Source: Mauremys mutica (taxonomy: Eukaryota; Chordata; Testudines; Geoemydidae). From it: a DNA stretch of 64,000 bases. The first letter of the stretch is position 1. Each line of letters begins with the position of its first letter. Positions 1 to 44,928 of this stretch are shown here, piece by piece. The position numbers were made by a program, and so were the translations under genes. The DNA is taken from NCBI RefSeq assembly GCF_020497125.1, contig NC_059082.1, positions 55,418,925-55,482,924 on the forward strand, written 5' to 3'. A model generated the notes under the pieces. The model saw only the letters and a program-made list of their open reading frames with translations, was not told the origin of the DNA and did not search any database.

Positions 1-1062
1 ACTGTTTACAGTGCATGACTAGAGAGACAAGGTGGGTGAGGTAAGTAAGTACCTCACCCACCTTGACTCTCAAATGTCCTGGGACTGACATGGCTACAAT
101 TACACTGCATGCTACAATGCATGACTGTCGTCCTGCATTTGGGGTGGCCTGTAATGCTCCTAATTTCATCCCTCACGTGTTCTGGCTTCTTCTGGGATTT
201 TGTGTTTGAATGTAGATGCTTTTCAGTGATGATGCAGCAGCACAATACAAACTGTTCTGCTCTCAGTAGAGTCCTAGCAATATCCTGATGGCCTGTTTGA
301 CTGCATTGCTGCACTCCACAGCCTTCTGCTCTTAGCTTTTCTCAACTTTCTGCAGCAGACAGCTCAGTGCCATGTACTCCTATAACCCAAACATAAACTG
401 TTGGAAACTTGAGATCCCAGGGAGCAGAGCGGTGCTCTGGTGCTGATGCTAAGCTTCAGCTAAGTACAAGTGTGGAAACCACAAGGAGGGAGAGGGATTG
501 TTTAGAGTACAAGGGCAATAATGGGGAGTCAGAAGAAGAAAAGATGAATTCAGACTGAATATGAGAAACTTTTCCTGACTGTGAGATGGCTGAGGCTGTG
601 AAAGGGCCATGGCCCCACCACCTGGGACTAGGCCTGGTCCAACATGGGTAAGTATTTTCTGTGAAAATGTTGAAAGAAACAAAATCATTGTTTCATTAAA
701 AACAATTTCCAATCAAACTAAATGACAAAATAAATGGGTCTCCTGGTTCCTGCTGCCCCTTCTTTTCTTTTCTTTTCTCCACTGGAAAAACTTAAAAAAG
801 TGACCAAAATAATTTTTTGTGTGAAATGTTTGTTTTGGTAGAAAAGGTATTTTTTGTTGTAATAATGTTTTGATGAAAATTTTGTGCCCTGGTCTTACTG
901 CATATTTAAAACCAAGCTACGAAGAGTCCATGAGATATACTGTAGGGCAGAATCCTGCATGGGAATGGACTAGGTGTGAACCACTGGGGCTTTTCTATCT
1001 CTAATTTGCATGATTTAAGCGAACCCAAACTTTCCCTGTGCTTCTGTGTTGGTGTCTTTCAG
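1..1062. other. Upstream RHBDF1 intron part
   Basis: No coding exon recognised. It contains the hairpin at 30-64 and an A/T-rich stretch at 770-900; the latter looks like worn MITE sequence but no ends could be defined. Confidence 0.5.
30..64. repeat. Perfect short inverted repeat
   Basis: AAGGTGGGTGAGGTA is followed by a 5-base spacer and its exact complement. The motif also begins a dispersed element common in turtle DNA, so this is probably a repeat fragment. Confidence 0.6.
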
Positions 1063-33617
<32,555 letters not shown>

Positions 33618-34638
33618 AAGGCGAAGACTGGCTTCTCGAGCAGGTCCTGGAGTTGGATTGTCTTTGCAGCTGCTGGGCCAGTTCCACATGGACAAAACCT
33701 CTCATCCTGTGACACATCTAACCCTTGACCATGGTTAATTTAAACTGTTTTGTCAGCACTTGGCAGACCTATTTTGCCTTATCTCAGAAGATCTGCACAT
33801 TTTCTGAAAACAGAACAATTGTGCCTTGTTCAATTTATTGAACCTTTCCTGCTGCCATATTTTTATTACAGTACTTTAATACTACATTTTTAACCAGATT
33901 TGTTTACTACTGCTAAGGTGGTGATTAAATGGAAAGGTAGCGTTTTAGCTACTGTTAACTATTCTGCACAGTCTATGGCTACATTTGTTTGCTTTATCCT
34001 AAGCATATTCAATCTCAAGCACCTACTGGCCATGTCCTTTCCCTCGGACTGCAAAATTAGGTTCCATGTCTTAGGGTTTCACAGTCCTAGCAGGATGATT
34101 CGATTTTACTGTTTTGTAGTAGTTGCCATGATGAATTCTCTATGGCAGTTTACAGGCTCACCATTTTGTAGGCTAAGCCTGGAACGTTTGTGACAGTAGC
34201 CTTACATGCCCCACCTGGTGATGGCTCTTCATGTGAAATCAGTGTGATAAGTATCATCAGCTGCTTGTTGCTAGACTCACCTGTACTTGTGGCGAACCAT
34301 GTCTATTTGCTCCCTTCACCTTAATTGCCCTGTATCCACCTGCTTGACTTGCCTGTAGTACAAAACCCAGGATCTCTGCCAATCTGACCCCAAATATGGT
34401 GATCGGTTAGACACTGAGCATGTGGGCAAGACCCACCAGCCAGACACTTGGGAAAGAAATCTCTGCGGTAACTCAGAGCCTGTCCCATCAGTAGCCCTGA
34501 ACATTTCTATTTTTTTTTTTAGGTTGGCACAATTGATTAAAAAGGGACCTATTCAGTCCTAAAGCTCTTTCAATTTCCTGTTTCCTCTCTAGATCCTATC
34601 TGTATTTTATGAACTTCTGTCCTCTCCTCTTTACTAGG
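33618..34638 (+). other. RHBDF1: RHBDF1 3' UTR (likely)
   Basis: Non-coding sequence after the stop without a recognisable repeat until the small hAT element that follows. No AATAAA is seen in the first 1.4 kb. The nearest exact hexamers on this strand are at 35027-35032, 35318-35323 and 35332-35337, so either the UTR is long or a variant hexamer is used. Confidence 0.45.
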
Positions 34639-34646
34639 TTATAGGG

Positions 34647-34826
34647 CAGAGGTCCCCAAACTATGGGGCTTGGATGACTGTTTGGGGGGGACACAGCTGG
34701 GGCCCAGGCTAACCCCCATGGGGAGTGGTACCCAGCTGCCAGCCCTGTACCCAGGGCTCCACCCCCCCAGCTCAGGGGGAACAGAGGTAAGAGGGGGTAT
34801 GACCCTGAAAAGTTTGGGGGCCACTG
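34647..34826. mobile_element. hAT MITE, TIR CAGAGGTCCCCAAAC
   Basis: CAGAGGTCCCCAAACTATGG at the left and AGTTTGGGGGCCACTG at the right are inverted ends. Flanks TTATAGGG and CTATAGAG match at six of eight positions. Confidence 0.75.
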
Positions 34827-34834
34827 CTATAGAG

Positions 34835-36945
34835 CATCCCTGTTAACAGTTCCTCCCCTAAGGGATGTCTCTCTCTGAACATGCTGGCTATCCCCCAGCC
34901 CTCAGTTTAACAACTCCTCTACAACCTTTTTAATTTTACATACCAGCAGTCTGGTTCCATTGTGGTTTCGTTGGAGCCCATCCTTCCTGTATAGGCTCTT
35001 CCTTTCCCCAAATTTCCCCAGTTCCTAATAAATCTAAAACCCTACTCTAGGGGCTCATCTGCACACTGAGCCCCTGCAGTTCTATCTGGCCCTGCGTGTG
35101 GAACTGGAAGCACTTCAGAGAATGCTACCATAGATATCCTGGACTTTAGAGATTTTCTAGCAAGGTAGCGCAGCTGGGTGAGAACCTTCAGAGAATTCTT
35201 CCAAAATGTTTAAATTCTCATAGTTGATTGGGTAGTGATTCAGTTGCTGTAGGCACAGGATGACTCCTGCTCCTATATGCTTTCCACTCCTCCTTCAAAC
35301 CCATCACACCATCTTTAAATAAATTACATTTAATAAACACACACAGGCTGGCATTCTGCAACATGGAACTGCTGCCTCATCTTGTTTTATAGATGCCAGT
35401 TCCTTGTTCTGAGGCCATCACATCCTGCCTATCTCACTAAGGGAGCAAGCTCCTTGAGGCAGGGCAGGACAAAAGCCTTGGTTTTTCATACAGGCCAGTC
35501 CTCTCACTACATGCGTGCTCTCTAGCTGCTGTTGGTCTGATTCCCATCTTCTGGGCTCAAGGCCTCATGCCACTGTTTATGGCTTCTTAAAGGCAATATC
35601 CAATTTCACCATATCCATTTTTTAAGCTAGCAGTAGCTCAAGATCAATATAGCCTCTCTGTGGTCTGGATTTCGTCAGTGTCTGTTTCCTCATGACCAAA
35701 GTCTGGTCAAGACAGCTGCATAAATTATTAGGCTTAGTCCTTTATTTGTGGTTGTGCCTATGGTGGCATCAAGTTCCAGCAGACAGAACTTCAGAGGGCT
35801 CTGAGAAGCATCAAAATGCACCATTTGTCCTTCATAGCCAGGGCACAGCAAAAGCGAACACCACATTCAAACACTAACCTACCAGAGAATTTTCATTGCC
35901 TCCTGCCTTTGCTCTTTGAAATGCCACAAGTTTCTCTTCTGGAAAGATGCTGAATCTGCAGGCTGGTCCTGCTGCAGTAACAACCTGGAGTTAGTCCTTT
36001 TCAGGCAGAAAAACTGGAGCTGTAATCAAAGAGTTTGAAATTAAGATATTGCTACTGCCTCCACGCTTTCCACAGACCAGCTGGGCTGGCAAGCGACCTT
36101 GTGCACCAGCTTGGCACTCTGAGTGGTGTATGTTGCTGTGTTTTATTTATAGTTACCCTAGAACAATCAAGCAGCCTGTATCAGGCACAATGTTTCCTAC
36201 ATCAATTATTAGGAGCTTGGCACTTACAAAAATTTGTTTTGGTTGCATGATTTTTTTTTAATCTTGGTAACTAAAGTTAGGCACCTAGATGAGCAGCCTG
36301 GTGGTGTAGTGCTGCTGCTTCCTTTGGCTTTTGGAAAACCAGTTCACTTTATTAGATGCAGGGATATGGATTCAGGTGCCTAACTTTAATCAGCCAAGAC
36401 TGACAATTTTGGCCACCATAGATTAAATGCCAACCAGACACTGGACCTGTTTAGTAAGCATACACCATACACTTGTTACATTGTTGAAAATACTCATACT
36501 GTCTGAAAGCATTTTAACTACATTAACTGCCCACAATCTTCATTAACAAAGAGTTACAGTTGCCCAGCGGCCTTACAGAACATTTAGTTCTACAAGTGGC
36601 ACTGCATATTCCCACTTACGGGTACTGTGCCATCTTGTGTGCCTTTACTAGCCAGAGACAACTGCCCCTCAGTCTCCCCAAGGTACTGAAGGAGAGATTA
36701 TAGAAGGAGGCGGAATGCCCTCTCCACCTCAGTTCCTTCCAACTGCGTGCCTGGACAGATATGAACTCTGGTCTCCTCAGAGCTGGAGACTTGTTTCCTC
36801 CAAAAAAAATCAGTGTTCCCTCATAGAGAATAGTTAGGGTGTCTGGTTCTGGGGTATGGTGGAACCAAAAAAGTAAAGGAAGCTGGGGTTTAAAAGGTGT
36901 GCTTGCTGCCCAGCTGTATTCCCAGTATCAGACACCCAAGTACAG
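34835..36945. other. RHBDF1-SNRNP25 intergenic, no recognised element
   Basis: Contains the candidate RHBDF1 poly(A) hexamers. Phrases such as GTTAGGCACCTAGATG and GTGCCTAACTTTAATC (36275-36395) look inverted over about 100 bases; no other structure is seen. Confidence 0.4.
35318..35337 (+). promoter_or_regulatory. Candidate poly(A) signals for RHBDF1
   Basis: Two exact AATAAA hexamers, at 35318 and 35332, 1.7 kb after the stop; another is at 35027. Assignment to RHBDF1 rests on strand and distance only. Confidence 0.3.
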
Positions 36946-36947
36946 TA

Positions 36948-37792
36948 CAGTAACTCCTCACTTAACATTGTAGTTATGTTCCTGAAAATGCAACTGTAAG
37001 CAAATCTAATTTTCCCCACAAGAATTAATGTAAATGCGGAGGGGGGGGGGGTTAGGATCCAGGGAAGTTTTTTTCACCAGACAAGACTATTATATATATA
37101 AATCTATATATACACACATACACACAGCAATGATGACTGTGAAGCATGGTTGAGGTGGAGGAGTCAGAGGGTGGGATACTTCCCAGGGAATGCCTTACTG
37201 CTAAATGATGAACTAGCACTCGGCTGAGCCCTCAAGGGTTAACATGTTAATGTTGCCTCACACTCTACAAGGCAGAACAAATGGAGGGAGGGGAGACAGC
37301 ATGGCAGATAGAGACAGATGATCAACTTAAAAAGGGGAAATGCACAAGTTGAGAGCAGCTGCTGTGAGCATGCTCCCTGTCTCCCCACACCCTTCTCTAT
37401 GGAAATGGGGTAAGTGGGGGGCAGAAGCAGGGGAGAGGGGGACACCCTGACATTACCTCCCCCAGCAAGCAGGAGGCTCTGGGGAGCAGCTCCAAGGCAG
37501 AGGGCAGGAGCAGCACATGGTAGTGGGGGGAGGGACAGCTGAACTGCTGGCAATTGATAGCCTTCTGGGCAGCTGCTGCACAGGGAATTTAAGGGAGCTG
37601 ATAGTGGGGCTGCTGGTCTATCCTGGTTCCAAGCCCCCACCAGCCAGCTCCAATGGGCTGCTCTTTCTGCAAGCAGTGGACAAAGCAGGCACCTGCCAAA
37701 CAGAGTTATAATGGAACACTGCACAACTTTAAATGAGCGTGTTCTCTAACTGAACAACATTAACCAGGATGACTTCAAGTGAGGAGTTACTG
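36948..37792. mobile_element. Tc1/mariner (Tigger-like) non-autonomous element
   Basis: TIRs CAGTAACTCCTCACTTAA and complement AAGTGAGGAGTTACTG with TA on both outer sides (36946-36947, 37793-37794). A microsatellite (TA)n/(CA)n lies at 37089-37127. No transposase seen. Confidence 0.8.
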
Positions 37793-37794
37793 TA

Positions 37795-39645
37795 CCTGAA
37801 GTGTCTGGGAGAAGGCCACTTGCTTTTTGGGTATCTGATCTGTCAGACTTTCACTCCCAGAGCCCACAAGTACAGAGAGATTTGTCTGCAACGTCCTCTG
37901 CTTAAGGAAGCCCTTGAGGCTAGACCTCTGGATCTGTTCAGACTTCGGTTTCAAGGTCTGAAAGAGTCAGCCTCTGCCCCTGTGGCCTCCATTGGTTCTG
38001 GTTGACTGAAGAATTTCAAGAAGGTGGAAGGTGCCTAAATTTCCTCTCTCATGATTCTGTCAGTGCATCTGAGCACCCAGAAAGCAAAGGTCTCTGAGGA
38101 CAATCCCTTATTCATGGAGGAATCATAATAAAATTAGTATAATTACATCTTTGGAATCCCAGTTTTTCATCCAAGCTCTAATCATCAAACTGGGTTTTCA
38201 AAAACCAGCATTTGGGATGGGTCCTGACACTTGTAAAGGCTGCTGTCCAGTGGTGGGCTGGCCCCTCAGTAGCTATGCCAGAGCACAGTCCTAACAATCA
38301 AAGGTTGGCAAAAGGGCAGAGCCCCCAGCTTGAACCCCCCCAACTTCCTGGCACTGCTCTGACACCACATCCCACCCTCCTATCTCTGCCACCCAAAAGT
38401 TTTAAGAATCTGAAAGTGTTAGCAGCAGCTCATGTTAGGTGGGCAGTGTATCAGGATCCCCTTGACTAAATGGCCCAGCTACTTGCTTTTCTTTGATCAC
38501 ACTCAGTCCCGTTGTACAGGAAAAGGGTGGAGGGGCATGCGTCAGGATTTCATTATCCTTATTGCTTACTAGAGTCTTTCATCCGCCCTATATTTAATTA
38601 ACGCTAATTTTCTTGACAATACTTCTAAACTAAAACCGAGGCTGCATGTGGATTTTAGAGCACTTGACAATACTGCTCTTAAACCAGAAATTTTGGTCTC
38701 AGGGCCAAGCTTTCAAAAGGATCCCTGCAGAATGCAGGTAGAGAGCAACTAGTGTGCACAACATGCATTCTCTGACAGCTGCCAAGGAAAGGGCTCAAAC
38801 TCTCAGTACATGGGTGCAGCTCCGGTTCAATTATCACAGCATGACCCCTTGAGTGACCCAGTTATTGTCACAACAGTCTGCCTGCAAACTCTCTGGTTTC
38901 AGCAGAGCCCTAGGATTGCTGCCCTTACACATTTTGCTCTTTGGGCCAACCCACGCTGGAGTAGTGTACTTTACTCAGTAACTTTTTCAATACTGATTCC
39001 CCAAATGGGAAGGTGATACAACCAGGGGGCAACACCAGTTTGGGTGATATGCTGTTATATGCCCAGGAACAAACACTTTCATAATTCTCTCTTCAAGTAC
39101 AGCACCAAAAATCAGGATGAGGTCTGTTTATAAAGAAGCAAGTCTGAGCCCGAAGTATGGGCAAAAAAATAAAAATAAAAAACAGATGATTTTTGTAAAC
39201 AGCTGATATTTTGGGAAGGGACCCTTGCCTCAAATGAGCCCAAATTTGGATCACTAACCCTACCCTGAATGCACCCGTCTCCGCAAGGCACAGAAATTTC
39301 TAACAATTCACGTCGCCCTGTGGATTTTAGAGTATTTAGAATAGGTGTGTTTTAAACAGTAGGTGACTCTTGACCTTAACTGAACTAGAACTGCTGTCCT
39401 ACTATAATCTTGTGGCTCAGAATTAAGGATATCTGGGAAATGCATCAAGAATGTTTTTTAACCATATCAACATTAACCAAATGCATGAACTCCATTGACA
39501 GTGGGTGATTTATTAAATACCTGAACCAGTTGTTTCCACTGCTTTCAACATGTAGGTTGATTTAGTTGTGTTCTTGCTATGTGGTTTATATAAGCACTGA
39601 ATTAATCATTAACTATAAATTAAAGTGCTGCTTCAGAGAACAGTA
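37795..39645. other. Intergenic and likely SNRNP25 3' UTR edge
   Basis: No gene or complete repeat recognised. The right margin is probably SNRNP25 3' UTR on the minus strand. Confidence 0.4.
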
Positions 39646-39651
39646 TTTATT
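39646..39651 (-). promoter_or_regulatory. Candidate poly(A) signal for SNRNP25
   Basis: AATAAA on the minus strand (TTTATT on plus) about 300 bases after the stop; a second lies at 39509-39514. Confidence 0.5.
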
Positions 39652-39947
39652 AGCTGAAAATACTATTGGGGGGAGGTAACTAATCCCATTGATATCAGTA
39701 ACAGCCGTAGTGCCTAACAATGAGGCACGTCTGCCCACTCAGCCTCACTCCAGCCTATATGACTGAGACCTGGAAATGTAGTAGGACAAGCGGCTGAATG
39801 TGATTGGGATACAGCAACAACTCTGAGCACTCCAGGAGCTGACAGTTGCAGCGTTGGCCTCCACGAGCACAAGCACTATGGTCCTGGATTAATGAAGATA
39901 TAGGCTTACAGAATGTGTGCAGGAAGCTTTAGGACATACCTTACAGG

Positions 39948-40002
39948 TCACTTTCGAAGCTTCTTTATAAAGCAGACCTCATCACGATTTCTGATGCCGT
40001 AC
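39948..40002 (-). CDS. SNRNP25: SNRNP25 exon 5 (terminal)
   Basis: A 55-base exon too short for ORF calling. It finishes the split Glu and reads YGIRNRDEVCFIKKLRK then TGA. Acceptor ctatgcag. Matches the family ending YGIRNRDEVxFIKKLR, with Cys where recalled mammalian sequence has Ser. Confidence 0.92.
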
Positions 40003-43000
40003 CTGCATAGAGAGTTATGCTGTTATATGCCTAGGAACAAACCTTTATATGCCCCCAGCCAACACACACCTCCTCACCTGTCAGAGTTCATGCTTTAAAG
40101 GAGAGACACGGGCACCATGTTATTGGCAGGACACCAAATAGTCATGTGACCAGAGAATTCTAGTCCATTTATCCAGCTTCCCACCCCATCACTGCAGTAA
40201 CTCAGGGCCTGCAGTCATGCAATGCATTAAGTTACATGACTAACATCTATCACATGCACCTCATTCTCTCTCATCCTGTCCCCCATGGGAGAATCATGCA
40301 TGCACGGCAGTGTTGATGGAGAGGGGGCGGGAGGGTTGTTTTTTTTGTAGCGAAGGCATTTCTTGCACACACCAATCTGCATACAGTATTTAGGAGACAT
40401 GCCTTTCCCCTTCAGTCTGTGCACGTGAGGTTGCCAATTTTATTCGTCCAAACTGATTGGCTCCAGTGTGCCCAGTGCCAGAGTGTGTGTAATAGCTAGA
40501 GAATGCAGCAGGTGCTGGCGCTGCTCCCTTCTTCTCGTGTTACTGACTGTGTGTAGAGCTGGGATGGTTTGTAAACTTCTTTACTTAGATCCCCAGTGAC
40601 ATAACACTGAGCAGGGCCAGGAGCCTGTTTTCCACTCTCATCCTTGGTATGCCTGCTGCCTTCTACTCCACTCCCTCTTCCTGCGTTATCATGACTCCCA
40701 TCCTACCTCTCCCTTCAGCCTCTCAACCAGTGGCACAGCTCCTTGCTCTGCTCCCTGTCCTCATCTTATCCTGGATGCCTCAGTGCCCGTTAAATCACAG
40801 CAGAAAACAGACGTACTTACCCCTGGTCCCAGCTAATTTCTGCCCTCGCAGCCCCACCACACATGCATACTGCTCCCTGAGGAAAAGTAACCCCCCTGCC
40901 TCTTTTCCCCTTGGTCAGTTGGCATCTATGGTGTTGTCAGGCTAATTTAAACTGAGCCCCTCAGGGCAGAGTGTTTGTCATTTATCTGGGAAGCACCATG
41001 CATACCTGTGGTTGGTGCTCTGGAAACAGCAAAAGCCTGGGGAATGCAGAACCTACTCTCAGTAACTGCGAATCAGGGAAATAGCTTTTCACCAGGAGAA
41101 AGGACTCATGGCTGCTCTGTTGAACTTCAAGGTTTGCTGACTTTGAAACATCAAGTCAACGTATTGTATTGTTATACACGCTCCCCACTGAGCTCTCTCC
41201 AAGAGCATGAAGTCATGCACATTATGAGGAGAGCCCAGAGAGTGAGAAACAGGCACTGAGACACGGGGGGTGGTGGGGGTGGTGTCCCTTTAATAATAAT
41301 TATAAATGTTGGCTCTAGATCTGTCAGTGGTGTATCACAAGTGGGGCAGGATCTTTCACCCTGCATAGCGGGGCTAACCAACCTATGGAGAGAGGACTTT
41401 CTAAGAGAACCCCTTACTAATAGTCACCAAATCGCCTCCGCTGCGGTTCATTAAGAGACCAAGCCAGAGAAGCAGCCTTCCTTAATGGTTCTAGCCCGCT
41501 TTTGTGGGAACCATCTGAACAAGAGGGAACCCAAATGGGAAACCCAAAGACACAGGAGGTTCTGGTCTGGCTGGAGGAATATAAGTGGCTTCTGTTTTGT
41601 TCCTGTAACTGAAGAGGAAAGCCTGTCTAACTGAGCATATAGAAAATCATAAGACTAGATGAGACTCAATACGCGTGTTGGCTGTTTATTGTTAGAAAAT
41701 CTCCCTCTCTCTCATTGTTTTGTTGCAGTGGTTAGCTAAAAACACTGTTTTAAGGAGGCTGTTGGTCAAGCTCACTGGTCACAGATTCCCCCAGGGAGAA
41801 AACACGTGCCTGAGCCCAGGTCAGGGAGAGATGTGCAGCTAGTTCGCTCACGTGACACCAACCCTGGGAGCACTCCATGAGGCAATGCGGTCACACTTCT
41901 CAAGCTTTCCAATGGAAAATCTAACCAGAATCAAAGGGACAAGACCAGCCTTTGCACGCACAAACATTTTACAGACATGCAATCTGACAAGCCAGGCCTC
42001 CTCCTAGTCCCCACAGGCTCAGTGAAGATAGAAAAATCCTGCTACTTACTCTCGCAGCTTCTTTTTGTCATCTGTCATTTTCTCTCCAGCAAAGGTTAAG
42101 TGATATGTTCTCCATACGTACGTCCTGTAAAGGCAAAATTCTGTGACTTAAGAGAGGGCAGCAGGAACAGCAGCAACCCACAAAGGATCAGAGAATAAGG
42201 ATGACAGCACAGAGGGGACAGCAATGAACATGACTCAGTGAGCGCAAGTGCTGCTCCCTGAGGTACCCGAAATATGAAAGGAGTGAAATCCCGCTCTGTT
42301 CCCAGCTATCACAGGTCAGTCCAGAGTGGAGTGACAGAGCAGCTAGGGCCTTCAGGCTCTTACTGCCCCACATGTGCTTTACAAGGGATTCCACCTGCAG
42401 TTATGTCTCTTGGGTTGATTACACAAATGAAGGCCGGGATTTACGCACCTCAGAGACAAAAGGAAATGAACAGGATTGTGTGGGTGGCTGATTTACACTC
42501 CTCTTGTTGTAGGAGAAACGGTAGTATCAAGGTGCATCAGATTGCCCATAGCACCCCTTTTCCTCTGGGGAGCCCCCAACTCACCAGCTAATGTGCTGTA
42601 TGCCCCCTTCCCGCTCCTGCTTCAGCTGAACATATCGCTGGATAGCTTTCTTCAGGTCCAGGACACTGGCATTCTGTACCACTACTACAGCTAAAAGGGA
42701 AAAGACTGTCACCTGGCTATGGTCCCAGAGATGCTGTCCGAAGGGAGGCAGAGCTCCAGCTTCCAGACCCCGCCCTCACCTGTTGGAAGCTGCACTTTCA
42801 GTGGAGTTGCTTTGTGCTCTTCATTCTCCACAAATAGCAACACTAGGACTAGCTTTCCTTAATGCTCCAGTCCAAAAGCCTGTGCCACAACTGCACAGGG
42901 CTGGGAACTGGATGATACAAAGCCAGCTTGGCAGCTGGTGAGAAGTGAGGTAGGGATGAGTCTGCCTGGCTGTATCAACTACCGCACAGGAGTTTTTTAC

Positions 43001-44821
43001 TTTATTGCATCACAGCACCTGTGTGTCTGACTCAGAAGATGGTTTGGGCTGCATGGGCCTGGTGAGAAGGCACTAAGCTACCGCACTCTGATACCCTGCT
43101 GGCAGTATTCAGAGCCCTGCATGACAAGGAGTTTACCAATCTAGCCCCCTTCACAATATCACCATGGTAAGGTGCCATGTGGAGGGGTTTGCCCAACCTC
43201 AGACACAACACCTGCTGCACTGGCTTACTAGCTGGCTCAATACTTAAGTGTACTGGATTGAATTTCCTAGAACTCCTCCTCAACCTTCTGATCCCATTCA
43301 AAACCCATCCCCTGCAGATAGCCTTCTTTCACCAAGCACGGAATTCCTCCCCAGAGCCCATCAATGCCACCCCTACACTGGCTAGGGAAGGTCACCTCAC
43401 AGTGAGCTAAGCAGTGGGATAGGCACTAATCAAGTGGCAAGGGAAGATGTGGGAACTGAACCTTGGTCTCAGCATCCTCCCCAGATCCAACCCCACCGCA
43501 GCCTGGCTTCAGTAGAAGGCTGCACACATGCCCAGTGCCACTTAACTGCAAGCAACTACCCCAGCTAGGTCTACCACTCTCCTCCTGCTCCAACTTCTAA
43601 CTGACCAATGCTCCAGAGCTCTAAAATGTGCGTGAGATTTTTCAAGGGAGATGATTCAGCATGGTCCCTGCATGTGCCATTTAACATGGCAAATACATGT
43701 CATGCATACATGTATGTAGGGGCAGGCCCTACACAACCCCTGAAGTAGCATATGGGAGCAGACCCACTTCTCTGGGCTTGTAGCCCCTCCCTTCACTTTA
43801 GGTCAAAGATCTGGCCAGTGATCTATGGCAGGCCGTCAGTGTGATCTTAGATGATGTGTCTACTCTGCAATAAAAGACCCATAGCTACCCACCCACAAGA
43901 CGGGTAGGTCTCAAAGCCCATGCTCCAGTTTGAGCCCAAAAGTCTATGCTGCAATTTTTAGCCCCACAGTCTGAGCCCTGCAAGCCAGAGGCAACTGACC
44001 TGGACTCAGAGCTGTGGACTTTTTATTGCAGTGTAGACATACCCAAAGAGACTCCCAACACAACCCCGACAGGCCGCATAGGGCGCCGGGGGTGGGGTGA
44101 GAAGCATGTCAGGGGACTTACGCATAACTTCTTCATCCGCCTTGCACACCCGCACCGTCATGGCTTGGCCATACTCCAGCGCAATCTGAGAATTGATTTC
44201 CTCCACAGTGACCTGTCCAGGAAGTGAAAGGCAGATGAACCACCAGGTGCACCTTGCTCCCCACAGCCCTGTTAGTGCTCTGACGGGTGTGACTCAAAGC
44301 ATCTGACACCTGCAGCCATGGGGCTCTGCCCTCTTGCCCGCCTCCCCCGCCCCCCACGGGTTCTACCCCACCCCCACAGCCCTCTTCCTCTCCCGCACCC
44401 ACCCCCCTTTCTCCAGGGCTCTGCCCCCCCATGACTGCCCATGCCCAGAACCCACCTGCGCCCCCAAGCTTCTCCAGGGCCTTGCCCCGCCCTACGCCCA
44501 ACCCCCCCCATTCTCCAGGGCCCCGCCTCCGGCAGTCACGTGGGCTCGGCCGGGACCGGGACACGCCCCCAGCTCCTGTCCGGCTCGCCCCAGAGCGGGG
44601 GGAGGGGAGGGAGTGACGCAGTGGCGCGACGCCGCTCAATGCCGGTGGGGGCGGGGCTTGGCGCTGCCAGGACGGGGGGGCTCCGCGCGGGGGGCGAGCG
44701 GCACCTGCACGGGGAGGTCGCAGAGCAGCGGGTCCTGCACGAGGCGGGCCAGCCCCTCCTGGAACAGCTCGAGCACCTCGGCGTGCGCCAGCTCCTCCTC
44801 CTCGGGGCCCGGCTCCGCCAT
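39948..44821 (-). CDS. SNRNP25: SNRNP25 (U11/U12 snRNP 25 kDa protein), complete
   Basis: Protein of the U11/U12 di-snRNP of the minor (U12-type) spliceosome, nuclear, with a ubiquitin-like fold (family knowledge). Minus-strand join: 44821-44705, 44212-44122, 42690-42585, 42124-42050, 40002-39948. Phases agree, giving 147 residues. The start is MAEPGPEEEELAHAEVLELF; the human protein as recalled is 132 residues and begins near DVFQEG, so this copy has about 15 more, mostly acidic, residues. No other in-frame Met occurs before MTVRVCK. Conserved blocks: LVQDPLLCDLPVQ, VNSQ-like INSQIALEYGQAMTVRVCK, VVVVQNASVLDLKKAIQRYV, TYVWRTYHLTFAGEKM, YGIRNRDEVCFIKKLRK. Divergent from POLR3K across a shared promoter and convergent with RHBDF1. 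Confidence 0.95.
40003..42049 (-). other. SNRNP25 intron 4
   Basis: 2.0 kb, GT-AG. 40955-41030 (CCCCTCAGGGCAGAGTGTTT...) resembles a MIR-type SINE tail and is followed later by AATAATAATTAT. The Phe/Tyr-style duplication TGTTATATGCC at 39053 and 40018 is short and probably chance. Confidence 0.4.
42050..42124 (-). CDS. SNRNP25: SNRNP25 exon 4
   Basis: 75 bases: finishes Trp, then TYVWRTYHLTFAGEKMTDDK and KKLR, ending with two bases of a Glu codon before gtaagt. Confidence 0.94.
42585..42690 (-). CDS. SNRNP25: SNRNP25 exon 3
   Basis: Completes the split Pro and reads VVVVQNASVLDLKKAIQRYV then QLKQEREGGIQHIS, ending with two bases of Trp. This is the core of the ubiquitin-like domain. Confidence 0.95.
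42691..44121 (-). other. SNRNP25 intron 2 with MITE
   Basis: Mostly unassigned. 43090-43330 vaguely resembles LINE ORF2 C-terminal sequence. The MITE at 43857-44046 sits near exon 2. Confidence 0.4.
43857..44046. mobile_element. Probable MITE with TGTCTACxCTGCAATAAAA ends
   Basis: The left end reads TGTCTACTCTGCAATAAAAG and the right end GACTTTTTATTGCAGTGTAG, inverted over about 20 bases. The target duplication could not be settled. Confidence 0.55.
44122..44212 (-). CDS. SNRNP25: SNRNP25 exon 2
   Basis: 30 residues plus one base: VTVEEINSQIALEYGQAMTV then RVCKADEEVM. Acceptor ctggacag, donor gtaagt. Confidence 0.94.
44705..44821 (-). CDS. SNRNP25: SNRNP25 exon 1
   Basis: 39 residues in phase 0 from the ATG to CDLPVQ. 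GC-rich and inside the CpG island. The donor is CAG|gtgccg, a weak match to consensus, chosen because the next exon starts VTVEEINSQ and the family reads PxQVTxEExNSQ. Confidence 0.9.
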
Positions 44822-44928
44822 CAGCCCGCGCGCGCGGCTCGCCAGGAGGCGGGACCTGAGCGCGGGCGGAGCTTCCCGTAACCCGGAGAAGGGAAGAGGC
44901 GGGGCTGCAACGTGACCCGGAAGCGGAA

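Noticed and set aside
43090..43330. Stretch resembling LINE ORF2 C-terminus
   Set aside because: Similarity is a few residues only and too weak to call a family.
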